From: an uncultured Pelagimonas sp.
Lineage (GTDB): Bacteria; Pseudomonadota; Alphaproteobacteria; Rhodobacterales; Rhodobacteraceae
Assembly: GCA_947499735.1 (NCBI GenBank)
Contig: CANMPP010000001.1
Span: forward strand, 62,001-126,000
Direction: 5' to 3'
DNA length: 64,000 bases
Position numbers and translations under genes: made by a program. Position 1 is the first letter of the stretch. Each line of letters begins with the position of its first letter. Below are positions 56,095 to 64,000 of this stretch, piece after piece. The notes beneath the pieces were generated by a model. That model did no database searches, had not been told where the DNA came from, and was given only the letters and a program-made list of their open reading frames with translations.

Positions 56095-57309
56095 CTACCG
56101 CATCAGGTCAGGTAAATCGCCTGTCAGACCGGCGGCCTCGCGGATGAAATTTCGACGCAAGGGAGGCATGGCATTGATCGCCTTCATTCCCAAATCCCGT
56201 CCAAGGCGCAACAAAGGCGTATCGTTGGAAAATAAGCGGTTGAACATATCTGTCGCGCCGGCCAGTGATGCCGTGTCAAACCGTCGCCAGCTTTGATACC
56301 GGGCCAGAACGGCCGGGGATGCCATATCTTCGCCACGTCTCATGGCGTGGCTTAGCACATGTGACAATACCGCAACGTCCCGCAAACCTGCGTTTAGACC
56401 CTGACCAGCCAAAGGGTGCACACCATGGGCTGCATCGCCAACCAAGGCCAGTCGGTCGGCGACAAAGGCATTGGCCAAGCTAAGGCCCAAAGGATAGGTG
56501 AACCGTGCACCAGTCAGTGATATGTCCCCAAGAAAATCACCGAAACGGGGGCGTAATACGTCAAGGAATGATGCGTCATCCATGGCAACAATATCTTTGG
56601 CCAGATCTTTGTCTTCGGCCCAAACGATTGAGCTACGATGTCCGGGCAGGGGCAGAATCCCCAATGGGCCAGACGGCAGAAACAGTTGATGCGCGATGCC
56701 ATTATGCGGCAATTCATGCTCTAGCGCACAGACGATTGCGGTTTGATCATAGCCCCATGCCATGCGCCGTATTCCAGCGCGTTCGGCGGTTTGGCTGCTG
56801 CGCCCATCGGCGCCAATCAAAAGACGCCCTTTAAGTTGCGCGCCAGTATCTAGCTCTACGGTTACATCGGTCGGGGTGGCAGATTGCGACAGCGCGCGCG
56901 CGCCTGTTATCAAAGTGATGTTTGGCTGTGCCTCGATTGCATCCAATAAAGCCCGGCGCAGATAGCGATCTTCAAGCATATGACCCATTGGGCCTTCTTC
57001 GATCTCGGCGCTGTTGAAATGCAGTCCAAGCAGAGCGTTACGTTGCCCTAATTTGCTGTCTGACACTTTGATTTCACGCATTTCTTGTGCGTGATCGGAC
57101 ACTTGATCCCATATTCCAAGACGTGACAGCATCCGGATTGATGTTAATGCCAGCGCATAGGCACGCCCGTCAAAATGATCGCCGCGCAAGTCTTTCAAAT
57201 CGCGGCCATCGACAACAGTCGCAGTCAGGCCTGCACGGGCACAGGCAAGCGCCAAAACGGGGCCGTTCAGGCCACCACCGATGATCAAAACGTCAGAGTG
57301 CTGTGTCAT
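56095..57309 (-). CDS. UbiH/UbiF/VisC-type FAD-dependent hydroxylase
   Basis: A 404-residue flavin monooxygenase of ubiquinone biosynthesis. FAD-binding blocks are IIGGGLNGPVLALACARAGL near the N-terminus, IGADGRSS in the middle, and LVGDAAHGVHPLAGQGLNAGLRD in the C-terminal half. Position on the ring (C5, C6 or C1) cannot be told. The start is the ATG at 57309, where the FAD fold begins; a longer frame to 57465 is unrelated. It is divergent from the amidase. Confidence 0.9.
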   Translation of the reverse strand: MTQHSDVLIIGGGLNGPVLALACARAGLTATVVDGRDLKDLRGDHFDGRAYALALTSIRMLSRLGIWDQVSDHAQEMREIKVSDSKLGQRNALLGLHFNSAEIEEGPMGHMLEDRYLRRALLDAIEAQPNITLITGARALSQSATPTDVTVELDTGAQLKGRLLIGADGRSSQTAERAGIRRMAWGYDQTAIVCALEHELPHNGIAHQLFLPSGPLGILPLPGHRSSIVWAEDKDLAKDIVAMDDASFLDVLRPRFGDFLGDISLTGARFTYPLGLSLANAFVADRLALVGDAAHGVHPLAGQGLNAGLRDVAVLSHVLSHAMRRGEDMASPAVLARYQSWRRFDTASLAGATDMFNRLFSNDTPLLRLGRDLGMKAINAMPPLRRNFIREAAGLTGDLPDLMR

Positions 57310-57418
57310 AGGGCATGATATGGGCTTTGTTGTTTGAAAAGTCCATGCGCCCCATTGTCCCTGCCACAGCCGCACGATAGCGTCGCGTTTGACCAATTGA
57401 TCTAAAGGAATGTGCCTC

Positions 57419-58753
57419 ATGGCGGATTTGACAGAGCTTAGCGCAGCAGAACTCGGGCGCGGCATTGCATCGGGTGATATCGATCCAGTCGTTTTAGCCC
57501 AGACCTATCTGGACAAAATTGCGGCCCATCCTTTGAAGGATCGCATTTATGCCCGTGTGACGCCCGAGCGCGCGTTGTCTGAGGCGGCCGCGGCCAAGGC
57601 CCGCGCAGAATCCGGGACGCGTTTGTCGGCATTGGATGGCGTGCCGGTCAGTTGGAAAGATCTATTTGATACCAAAGATATCGTCACAGAGGCCGGAACA
57701 GCATTGTTGAAAGATCGTGTGCCTGCGGCGGATGCCGAGGTCCTAAAAGCGGCCACATCTTTGGGTTTGGTGTGTCTGGGCAAGACCCATCTGTCTGAAC
57801 TGGCCTTTTCGGGTTTGGGTCTAAACCCAATTACCGCCACTGCGCCTTGCGTGAACGATCATGAAGCGGTCTCTGGCGGGTCGTCTTCTGGTGCGGCGGC
57901 TTCGGTCGCATTTGGATTGGCTCCTATTGCTATTGGGTCAGATACAGGTGGCTCTGTGCGTATTCCATCTGCTTGGAATGATTTGGTTGGCCTGAAAACC
58001 ACTTGGGGGCGCTTGTCGTTAGACGGATCGGTTCCGCTGTGCAGTTATTTCGATACGGTGGGTCCATTGTGCAAAACCGTTGAAGATGCCGCGATCATGT
58101 TGGCTGCGTTGGAAGGCAAGGATCTTGGCTTTTCTGCGCCTGAAGGGGATTTGACCGGAAAGCGGTTTGCGTCTTTGGAAACCATCGTACTGGATGACAT
58201 TCGTCCGGAACCACTGGCCGCATATACCGAAGCGCTGGAAAAAATGCGCGCTGCGGGGGCTGAAATTGTTCCGCTGGAATTTGACGACATCCGCGCGAAT
58301 ATGGCGGAGACAGGCATTTTATACACGTATGATGCTTGGAAAAATTGGGGTGAAGAAATCACAGCGCGCGGTGATGTGATGTTTGCGCCAATCCGCGAGC
58401 GCTTTGAAAGTGGGGCGGTATTTACAACCGAAGATTACAACGCAGCCTGGGAACGCCTGAAGGCCACACGTGCCGCATGGGCCAGTGCCAGTGCCGGGTT
58501 TGATGCGGTGCTTTGCCCGACCTCACCAATCCTGCCGCCCAATGAAGCCCGTTTGATGAGTGACGGAGACTATTACGTCACCGAAAATCTACTGGCTTTG
58601 CGCAATACCCGCGTTGGTAATTTGCTTGGTGGTGCGATTGTCACTTTGCCAACAAGCCGACCCAGTTGTGGCCTATCTTTGATGGGCGCACCCAATGCTG
58701 AGGAACAGGTTCTAGCCATCAGTGCCGCTGTTGAGGCGGCTCTAAAGGCGTAG
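57419..58753 (+). CDS. Amidase
   Basis: A 444-residue amidase-signature enzyme. The Ser-cisSer-Lys triad is visible: the lysine in VPVSWKDLFDT (about residue 80), and the glycine/serine-rich block SGGSSSGAAASVAFGLAPIAIGSDTGGSVRIP. Such enzymes hydrolyse amides; GatA-like activity is unlikely without GatB/GatC neighbours. AAGGA lies nine bases before the ATG at 57419. Confidence 0.92.
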   Translation: MADLTELSAAELGRGIASGDIDPVVLAQTYLDKIAAHPLKDRIYARVTPERALSEAAAAKARAESGTRLSALDGVPVSWKDLFDTKDIVTEAGTALLKDRVPAADAEVLKAATSLGLVCLGKTHLSELAFSGLGLNPITATAPCVNDHEAVSGGSSSGAAASVAFGLAPIAIGSDTGGSVRIPSAWNDLVGLKTTWGRLSLDGSVPLCSYFDTVGPLCKTVEDAAIMLAALEGKDLGFSAPEGDLTGKRFASLETIVLDDIRPEPLAAYTEALEKMRAAGAEIVPLEFDDIRANMAETGILYTYDAWKNWGEEITARGDVMFAPIRERFESGAVFTTEDYNAAWERLKATRAAWASASAGFDAVLCPTSPILPPNEARLMSDGDYYVTENLLALRNTRVGNLLGGAIVTLPTSRPSCGLSLMGAPNAEEQVLAISAAVEAALKA

Positions 58754-58908
58754 AACCTTCAAATTTTAACGGTAAATGTCTGCGGCTTTCGCGCCACATC
58801 GGTCGCGCATGGGTCTCTGTGACCCTGCGCCACTAGACAGGACCCGTTGGAATTTCCTATGATATGACAAAAGCGGGGCGACAATGATCCCGCATATTCG
58901 AGGCAGAC

Positions 58909-60093
58909 ATGAATTATCCAGAGCGGTTTTCCAACCTTCCGCCCTATGCGTTTCCGCGTTTGCGGGCGTTGCTTGATGGCGTTGAACCCGGCGGTGAGAC
59001 GGTTCACATGACGATTGGTGAACCAAAACACGCGTTCCCGGCCTGGGTCACGGACGTGATCGCGAAACATGCCGCTGATTTTAATCGCTACCCAACCAAT
59101 GAAGGTGCGCCTGAATTGCTGGCTGCGATTTCGGCGTGGTTGAAATATCGTTTCGATACGGATGTTCCTACGGATCAGATTATGGCGCTGAATGGCACGC
59201 GTGAAGGGTTGTACAATGCCCCTATGGCGCTGTGTCCGGAAAAAAAGAACGGCAAACAGCCGGTCGTTTTGATCCCGAACCCGTTTTATCAGGCCTATAT
59301 GCTGGCGGCGATTTCGGCCGGGGCAGAGCCGATGTTCGTGAATACGGATAGCAGCACGAATTTCTTGCCAGATTTTGGCGCGCAGCCTGTCGATGTGCTG
59401 GAACGCACCGCGCTGGTGTATATCTGTTCGCCTTCTAACCCGCAGGGTGGGGTGGCAAGCGCTGACTATTGGTGCGAACAAATCACACTGGCGGAAAAGT
59501 ATGATTACAAGATCATCGCGGATGAATGCTATTCCGAGATCTATCGCGATGAGGCCCCAACCGGCATTCTGACTGTTGCAAAACAGATGGGGGCGGATCT
59601 TGATCGCATTGTGGTGATGCATTCCCTGTCAAAGCGGTCAAATCTGCCAGGTCTGCGGTCAGGCTTTGTCGCCTCTGGTCCCGAAACCATGCGCCGTATT
59701 CGCCAGCAACGGACCTATAGTGGCACGCCTGTGCCTTTGCCGATCCAATACGCATCAGCCGCTGTTTGGTCTGATGAAGAGCATGTTGTCGAAAATCGTG
59801 CGCTCTATCGGGAAAAGTTCGAACTGGCCGATCGCATTCTAGGCAATGTGCCGGGCTATCAAGGACCCGAAGCTGGGTTCTTTCTCTGGTTGCCAGTTGA
59901 GGACGGAGAAGCCGCTGCGCTGAAACTATGGCAAGAAACCGGAGTTCGGGTTTTGCCGGGCGCGTATTTGGCGCAGGACACAAAAGACGGCAATCCCGGA
60001 AAATCTTATATCAGGATAGCGCTGGTTGCACCGGCAGATGAAACAGAAGCCGCGTTGATCAAGATCCGCGACTGTCTGTTTCCACAAGAATAA
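58909..60093 (+). CDS. Class I/II aminotransferase (N-succinyldiaminopimelate aminotransferase-like)
   Basis: A 394-residue PLP enzyme of the aspartate aminotransferase fold: the N-terminal IGEPKHAFPAWV, FNRYPTNEGAPELLAAI, the NPFYQAY region, the block CSPSNPQGG, the DECYSEIYRD block, and the PLP lysine in HSLSKRSNLPGLRSG. In Rhodobacterales this type next to ftsK is often annotated as the DapC step of lysine and diaminopimelate synthesis; context supports but does not prove it. Confidence 0.88.
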   Translation: MNYPERFSNLPPYAFPRLRALLDGVEPGGETVHMTIGEPKHAFPAWVTDVIAKHAADFNRYPTNEGAPELLAAISAWLKYRFDTDVPTDQIMALNGTREGLYNAPMALCPEKKNGKQPVVLIPNPFYQAYMLAAISAGAEPMFVNTDSSTNFLPDFGAQPVDVLERTALVYICSPSNPQGGVASADYWCEQITLAEKYDYKIIADECYSEIYRDEAPTGILTVAKQMGADLDRIVVMHSLSKRSNLPGLRSGFVASGPETMRRIRQQRTYSGTPVPLPIQYASAAVWSDEEHVVENRALYREKFELADRILGNVPGYQGPEAGFFLWLPVEDGEAAALKLWQETGVRVLPGAYLAQDTKDGNPGKSYIRIALVAPADETEAALIKIRDCLFPQE

Positions 60094-60135
60094 CTGTACA
60101 AAATAATAAAAAAGTAACGAGAACCAGAGGCGAAA

Positions 60136-63100
60136 ATGGCATATCAGGCAAGACCCAGAGACCCACTGTTTGACAGTTCAATGTCGGAAGCTTTGGAAAA
60201 ACGCGGCAAAGAGTTGATCGGTTTCGCGCTGATCGGCCTTGGGGTGGTCTTTGTCTTGATGATGGCATCGTTTAGCCCTGATGATCCGTCCTTTATGATG
60301 TCCACCGATGCACCTATCCAAAACTGGATGGGCCGCTATGGGGCCATGGTATCGGCGTTTATTGTTTTGATGATCGGTCATGGCGGCTGGGCTATCGCGC
60401 TGGGCCTTTTGGTTTGGGGCGCACGTTTCGTCCTACATATCGGCCAAGAGCGCGTGTTTCCTGCGGCTGTCTTTGCCATTCTCTGGGTTGCGTTAGTGTC
60501 CGTCTATGCCGCGGGATCACCACTGCCAGAAGGATGGCAGATGCGCTATGGTATGGGTGGCATCTGGGGTGAAACCTCGATGGGGTTTTTGTTGTCTGTT
60601 CTGCCGATCAGCGCCAGTATTGGTATCAAGATTTTGCAATTGATGCTGGGCATTGGTGTCTTGGTGATGGGCGTTTTCGTCCTTGGCTTTACCCGTGAAG
60701 AATTAGGGCGCTTTGGGCGTTTCTTATTGCTGGCCACGGTTATGACCTATGCGATGCTCGTCGCTGTGTTGGGCCGTGGTGCGAGTGGTGCAAAAGATAC
60801 CGCCCAACGTCTACAAGCCGCACAAGCCGAGCGTCGTGCACGCCGCGCGCAAGAAGCTGCGGAAGCACAGGATTGGGCAGAACAACAAGATATCGCACAA
60901 GAAGCGGCCGCATCCCGCGTGTATCGATCCGACTCTTTGGTTGAAGATATCGACGTCGATGACGTGCCAGTCGCCCCTGCTTATGTGCCCGTGCCAGAGG
61001 TTGCTGCGACCAAGCCAGGTCTTTTGGGGCGTATGCCATCGCTTTTGCGCAAAGGGGATAAATTGCCCGAACCGGAACTGGTTGCGCAAGAACTTGAATT
61101 TGATGATGTGGTCGCACCAGAACAAGATCGCATCAGTGCACGCATTGCGGATGCGGTTAAATCTCGCCGCCGCATTCATGCGCCAACTGGGCCTTTGCCA
61201 GAAGATCCCAGCAAACCTTTGACCAAGGGGCGTGGCTTTGGTCCACGTCCACTGATTGCTACAACCGGTTCCGTCGAAGACGAAGATGCAACCCTGACGA
61301 TGCGCGCGGAACCTCCGCTGTCTGGAGCGGGTTCTAGCCTGCGTGCCGAGCCGCCATTAATGGCAGAACATGGGAACGCTCCATTTGTTGAGGCCGAGCC
61401 AGAAGATTTTTATGTGGAAGAAGATGACGCGCTTGTCATTGAACAGCCCACATTAACATCGGCCACACGTCTTCCCACCGCACCGGTTTTGACATCCGTC
61501 GAACATACGCCCGCAGCTGCACCTATTCCGGTCGCGCCACGTGTGGACATTCCGGTGCCGGAACCGAAAAAGGTTGTACAGCAGCCGGCACGTAAGGCCG
61601 TTGTGAAATCCCAACGTGCAGAAGCTGAAGCGCAACCTAGCCTTGGTTTTGATGACAACACTGCTGATTTTGAATTGCCGCCACTTAACCTGTTGGCCCC
61701 TCCAAGCAGTATTGAACGCCATGTCTTGTCTGACGAGGCGTTGGAAGAAAATGCGCGCATGCTGGAATCGGTTTTGGATGATTATGGCGTAAAGGGCGAA
61801 ATTGTCTCTGTCCGTCCAGGTCCCGTGGTCACCATGTATGAATTGGAACCTGCGCCGGGTCTAAAAGCCAGCCGTGTCATCGGTTTGTCTGATGACATTG
61901 CACGGTCTATGTCGGCCTTGTCGGCGCGTGTATCTACCGTGCCAGGGCGCTCTGTGATTGGTATCGAATTGCCAAACGAGAGCCGTGAAATGGTGTCCTT
62001 CCGGGAATTGTTGTCTGGCCGGGACTATGCGGATGAAAAGCTGAAACTGCCTTTGGTTTTGGGTAAGGACATTGGTGGTGATCCGGTTGTCGCCAATTTG
62101 GCCAAGATGCCCCACCTGTTGATTGCGGGTACCACCGGTTCGGGTAAATCCGTGGCGATCAATACGATGATCCTGTCACTGCTGTATCGTCTGACACCGG
62201 ATGATTGCCGTCTGATCATGATCGATCCAAAGATGCTGGAACTCTCCGTCTATGACGGTATCCCACACCTATTATCCCCAGTTGTGACCGATCCAAAGAA
62301 AGCGGTCGTGGCCTTGAAATGGGTCGTGGGCGAGATGGAAGATCGCTACCGTAAAATGTCCAAAATGGGTGTGCGCAACATTGATGGCTATAACAGCCGC
62401 GTTGCAGATGCTTTGGCCAAGGATGAAAAGTTTGAGCGGACGGTTCAAACCGGGTTTGATGATGATACGGGCGAACCCATCTTTGAAACGGAAGAGATCG
62501 AACCAAAGAAGATGCCCTATATCGTCGTGATCGTGGACGAGATGGCCGATTTGATGATGGTTGCAGGCAAAGAGATCGAGGCCTGCATGCAGCGCCTTGC
62601 GCAGATGGCCCGTGCGTCTGGCATCCACCTGATCATGGCGACGCAGCGCCCGTCTGTGGATGTTATCACCGGCACGTTGAAGGCCAACTTCCCAACGCGA
62701 ATTTCCTTCCAGGTGACATCAAAAATCGACAGCCGCACGATCTTGGGCGAAATGGGGGCTGAACAGCTTTTGGGCATGGGTGACATGCTCTACATGGCGT
62801 CGGGTTCGAAAATTATCCGTGCCCATGGTCCGTTTGTTGCAGATGAAGAGGTCGAAGAGATCGTTAATCATCTGAAAGCCTATGGTCCGCCTGAATATGT
62901 TGGACAGGTCGTGCAAGGCCCAGAAGATGGCAAAGCCGAAAACATCGATAAGGTTCTGGGTCTCAATACAGGTGGCAATACCGGTGGCGAAGACGCGCTT
63001 TACGATCAGGCTGTGGCGATTGCGATCAAAGACCGCAAATGTTCCACATCTTATATCCAACGCAAATTGGGCATCGGGTATAACAAAGCGGCGCGTTTGG

Positions 63101-63180
63101 TGGAGCAGATGGAAGATGAAGGCGTCGTGTCAGCGGCCAACCATGTTGGCAAACGCGAGATTTTGGTTCCAGAACAATAA
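60136..63180 (+). CDS. ftsK: DNA translocase FtsK
   Basis: A 1014-residue division and chromosome-segregation motor. Four N-terminal membrane helices lie within the first 210 residues, a Pro/Glu-rich linker runs to about 520, and the RecA-like motor follows with Walker [13 protein letters not shown]. The C-terminal gamma domain (about 945-1014; [26 protein letters not shown]) recognises KOPS sites. It pumps DNA towards dif at the septum. An intrinsic terminator follows the stop directly. Confidence 0.96.
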   Translation: MAYQARPRDPLFDSSMSEALEKRGKELIGFALIGLGVVFVLMMASFSPDDPSFMMSTDAPIQNWMGRYGAMVSAFIVLMIGHGGWAIALGLLVWGARFVLHIGQERVFPAAVFAILWVALVSVYAAGSPLPEGWQMRYGMGGIWGETSMGFLLSVLPISASIGIKILQLMLGIGVLVMGVFVLGFTREELGRFGRFLLLATVMTYAMLVAVLGRGASGAKDTAQRLQAAQAERRARRAQEAAEAQDWAEQQDIAQEAAASRVYRSDSLVEDIDVDDVPVAPAYVPVPEVAATKPGLLGRMPSLLRKGDKLPEPELVAQELEFDDVVAPEQDRISARIADAVKSRRRIHAPTGPLPEDPSKPLTKGRGFGPRPLIATTGSVEDEDATLTMRAEPPLSGAGSSLRAEPPLMAEHGNAPFVEAEPEDFYVEEDDALVIEQPTLTSATRLPTAPVLTSVEHTPAAAPIPVAPRVDIPVPEPKKVVQQPARKAVVKSQRAEAEAQPSLGFDDNTADFELPPLNLLAPPSSIERHVLSDEALEENARMLESVLDDYGVKGEIVSVRPGPVVTMYELEPAPGLKASRVIGLSDDIARSMSALSARVSTVPGRSVIGIELPNESREMVSFRELLSGRDYADEKLKLPLVLGKDIGGDPVVANLAKMPHLLIAGTTGSGKSVAINTMILSLLYRLTPDDCRLIMIDPKMLELSVYDGIPHLLSPVVTDPKKAVVALKWVVGEMEDRYRKMSKMGVRNIDGYNSRVADALAKDEKFERTVQTGFDDDTGEPIFETEEIEPKKMPYIVVIVDEMADLMMVAGKEIEACMQRLAQMARASGIHLIMATQRPSVDVITGTLKANFPTRISFQVTSKIDSRTILGEMGAEQLLGMGDMLYMASGSKIIRAHGPFVADEEVEEIVNHLKAYGPPEYVGQVVQGPEDGKAENIDKVLGLNTGGNTGGEDALYDQAVAIAIKDRKCSTSYIQRKLGIGYNKAARLVEQMEDEGVVSAANHVGKREILVPEQ

Positions 63181-63185
63181 AGTTG

Positions 63186-63208
63186 CGGGCAAAAAATTGC
63201 CCGTTTCT
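63186..63208 (+). terminator. Intrinsic terminator of ftsK
   Basis: CGGGCAA (63186-63192) pairs with TTGCCCG (63197-63203) around four A, followed by TTTCTTT. It begins six bases after the ftsK stop. Confidence 0.7.
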
Positions 63209-63245
63209 TTGTCGCGTTATCGCATATCAAACCAGAACATGGCAC

Positions 63246-63280
63246 AAACCCTTTGCAGCAATCGAGTGCAAAGGGTTTTT
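63246..63280 (+). promoter_or_regulatory. Hairpin covering the lolA ribosome binding site
   Basis: AAACCCTTTGCA (63246-63257) pairs perfectly with TGCAAAGGGTTT (63267-63278), twelve pairs around a nine-base loop, followed by TT. It resembles an intrinsic terminator and hides the AAGGG that precedes the probable lolA start (TTG, 63284). It may be an attenuator or a temperature-sensitive RNA element, or simply a second terminator if lolA starts at the ATG at 63305. Confidence 0.55.
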
Positions 63281-63283
63281 GAC

Positions 63284-63871
63284 TTGAAACGTTTACTGAT
63301 CGCAATGGTGGTGTCGTGCATGGCAATGCCAGCATGGGCCGAAAAAATTCCACTGAACACGATTTCAAACTACCTTAATGGGGTAACGACGGCCAAAAGC
63401 AGTTTTACCCAAATCAATGCGGATGGAACCATTTCCACAGGTGAAATCCTGATGCGGCGTCCGCACAATATCCGGTTTGACTATAACCCGCCTGAAAAAG
63501 CGCTGGTGATCGGCACTGCTGGATCGGTCTATATTCTGGATCGAAAACTGAATGCTGAACCAGAGGTTTATCCCCTGCGTCGTACACCGCTATCGATCAT
63601 TCTTGCGCGCAATGTGAACCTGCGCGAACCGGGTATGGTACAGGCCCATAGTTATGACGGGACGGCAACAATCATTACGGCGCGCGATCCAGAACATCCC
63701 GAATATGGGTCGATTGACCTGAAATTTACGGACAACCCCGTGCAGCTGCGCCAATGGGTGATTGATGATGGCAGCGGAAATAAGACAACGGTTGTTTTGG
63801 GCGCGCTAGAAGCAGCGTCGGTGCCGCGCAGTGCTTTCGATATCGAGAGCGAGGTCGAGGCGTTAAAGTAA
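63284..63871 (+). CDS. lolA: Outer membrane lipoprotein carrier protein LolA
   Basis: LolA carries lipoproteins such as Pal across the periplasm from LolCDE to the outer membrane. The 195-residue precursor has a signal peptide (about 1-19, ending in MPAWA-E) and the LolA core: FTQINADGTISTGEILMRRPHNIRFDY, the block ALVIGTAGSVYILDR, and the end RSAFDIES. The TTG at 63284 gives a proper basic signal-peptide start (MKRLL). A later ATG at 63305 would cut off the basic residues. It is closed by the hairpin at 63880. Confidence 0.9.
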   Translation: MKRLLIAMVVSCMAMPAWAEKIPLNTISNYLNGVTTAKSSFTQINADGTISTGEILMRRPHNIRFDYNPPEKALVIGTAGSVYILDRKLNAEPEVYPLRRTPLSIILARNVNLREPGMVQAHSYDGTATIITARDPEHPEYGSIDLKFTDNPVQLRQWVIDDGSGNKTTVVLGALEAASVPRSAFDIESEVEALK

Positions 63872-63879
63872 AAGCATAA

Positions 63880-63913
63880 AAAACGCCGCCTGAGTAATGT
63901 CAGGCGGCGTTTT
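63880..63913. terminator. Bidirectional intrinsic terminator after lolA
   Basis: AAAACGCCGCCTGA (63880-63893) pairs with TCAGGCGGCGTTTT (63900-63913), a perfect 14-bp stem with a six-base loop. The plus strand ends in TTTT and the minus strand too, so it can serve both lolA and the leftward gene at the window end. Confidence 0.85.
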
Positions 63914-63936
63914 AATCTGTGCGTTACGATGCCCTA

Positions 63937-64000
63937 TTAACGGCGCGCAGCCCGGCAATTGGACAATTGGACACGGTAGCGCGCTGCGCGTTGTTCCAGA
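63937..64000 (-). CDS. C-terminal end of a leftward gene (cut by the window)
   Basis: A minus-strand frame runs open from base 64000 to a TAA at 63937-63939, giving 20 residues rich in Arg and Ala with one Cys (YRVQLSNCRAARR at the end). The bidirectional terminator at 63880-63913 lies just downstream, as expected for a real gene end. I cannot name the family from so little. Confidence 0.45.
   Translation of the reverse strand, partial: LEQRAARYRVQLSNCRAARR

Noticed and set aside
57419-58753. GatA subunit of the glutamyl-tRNA amidotransferase
   Set aside because: The amidase signature is shared, but no gatB or gatC lies nearby and the length and blocks fit a general amidase.
1-64000. CRISPR array, insertion sequence or prophage
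   Set aside because: No regularly spaced direct repeats, transposase, integrase or phage structural gene can be seen anywhere in the window.

Overview
The window looks like ordinary chromosome of a marine alphaproteobacterium of the Rhodobacteraceae (Roseobacter group). This is inferred from gene content and order: an intact ybgC-tolQRAB-pal-cpoB-tilS-ftsH block, a def triplet followed by fmt, waaA-lpxK with a DUF4170 gene, a dgcN-dgcA pair, DUF1992 and SRAP genes, and a one-cysteine bL36. Base composition is moderate, and most genes are separated by short gaps or overlap by a few bases. I see no CRISPR array, insertion sequence, phage structural gene or rRNA operon.

Layout. 1-1.5 kb: the end of an AT-rich, probably acquired stretch with an acidic protein cut by the window edge, then a YjhX-like toxin gene three bases from a GNAT acetyltransferase. 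1.5-8.4 kb: DUF1992, a methyltransferase, SRAP, tRNA-Gly, an ABC exporter, an acyl-CoA synthetase, and an ArsR regulator with the two cysteines of sulfide sensors. 8.4-8.95 kb: an AT-rich gene-free stretch ending in a strong plus-strand terminator with no gene in front of it. 8.95-15 kb: truB, metG, modABC, rpmJ and tRNA-Val. 15-21.7 kb: N-formylglutamate amidohydrolase, lpxK-waaA, DUF4170, accA, an AraC/GyrI regulator, and a LysE exporter divergent from an Lrp regulator.

21.9-25.6 kb holds a D-amino-acid block: dgcN and dgcA (D-glutamate acetylation and racemisation), a metallophosphoesterase and a D-amino-acid transaminase. 25.6-36.3 kb is more accessory: a large exported protein of repeated modules with an OmpA-like end, two unrelated sulfotransferases, DUF2332, a small P-loop protein, a flavoprotein, an MscS channel, and an EF-hand/YHYH pair of exported proteins. 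36.5-47.5 kb is the Tol-Pal envelope block followed by tilS, ftsH, a MOSC protein and folD.

47.5-47.95 kb contains two gene remnants that meet each other: the C-terminus of a PdeM-like phosphoesterase and the C-terminus of a DUF2306 membrane protein. 47.95-53.1 kb: an alpha/beta hydrolase coupled to a PatB-type enzyme, then three tandem peptide deformylase genes (only the first keeps the catalytic residues), fmt, and two small membrane proteins. 53.3-64 kb: a degenerate receiver protein, a lytic transglycosylase, an SDR, a UbiH-type hydroxylase, an amidase, an aminotransferase, ftsK, lolA, and the end of one more gene cut by the window edge.

No feature is a clearly new system. The strongest leads are the YjhX/GNAT pair, the two pseudo-deformylases coupled to def, the D-glutamate block with its phosphoesterase, the possible small RNA beside the SqrR-like regulator, and the hairpin over the lolA ribosome binding site.
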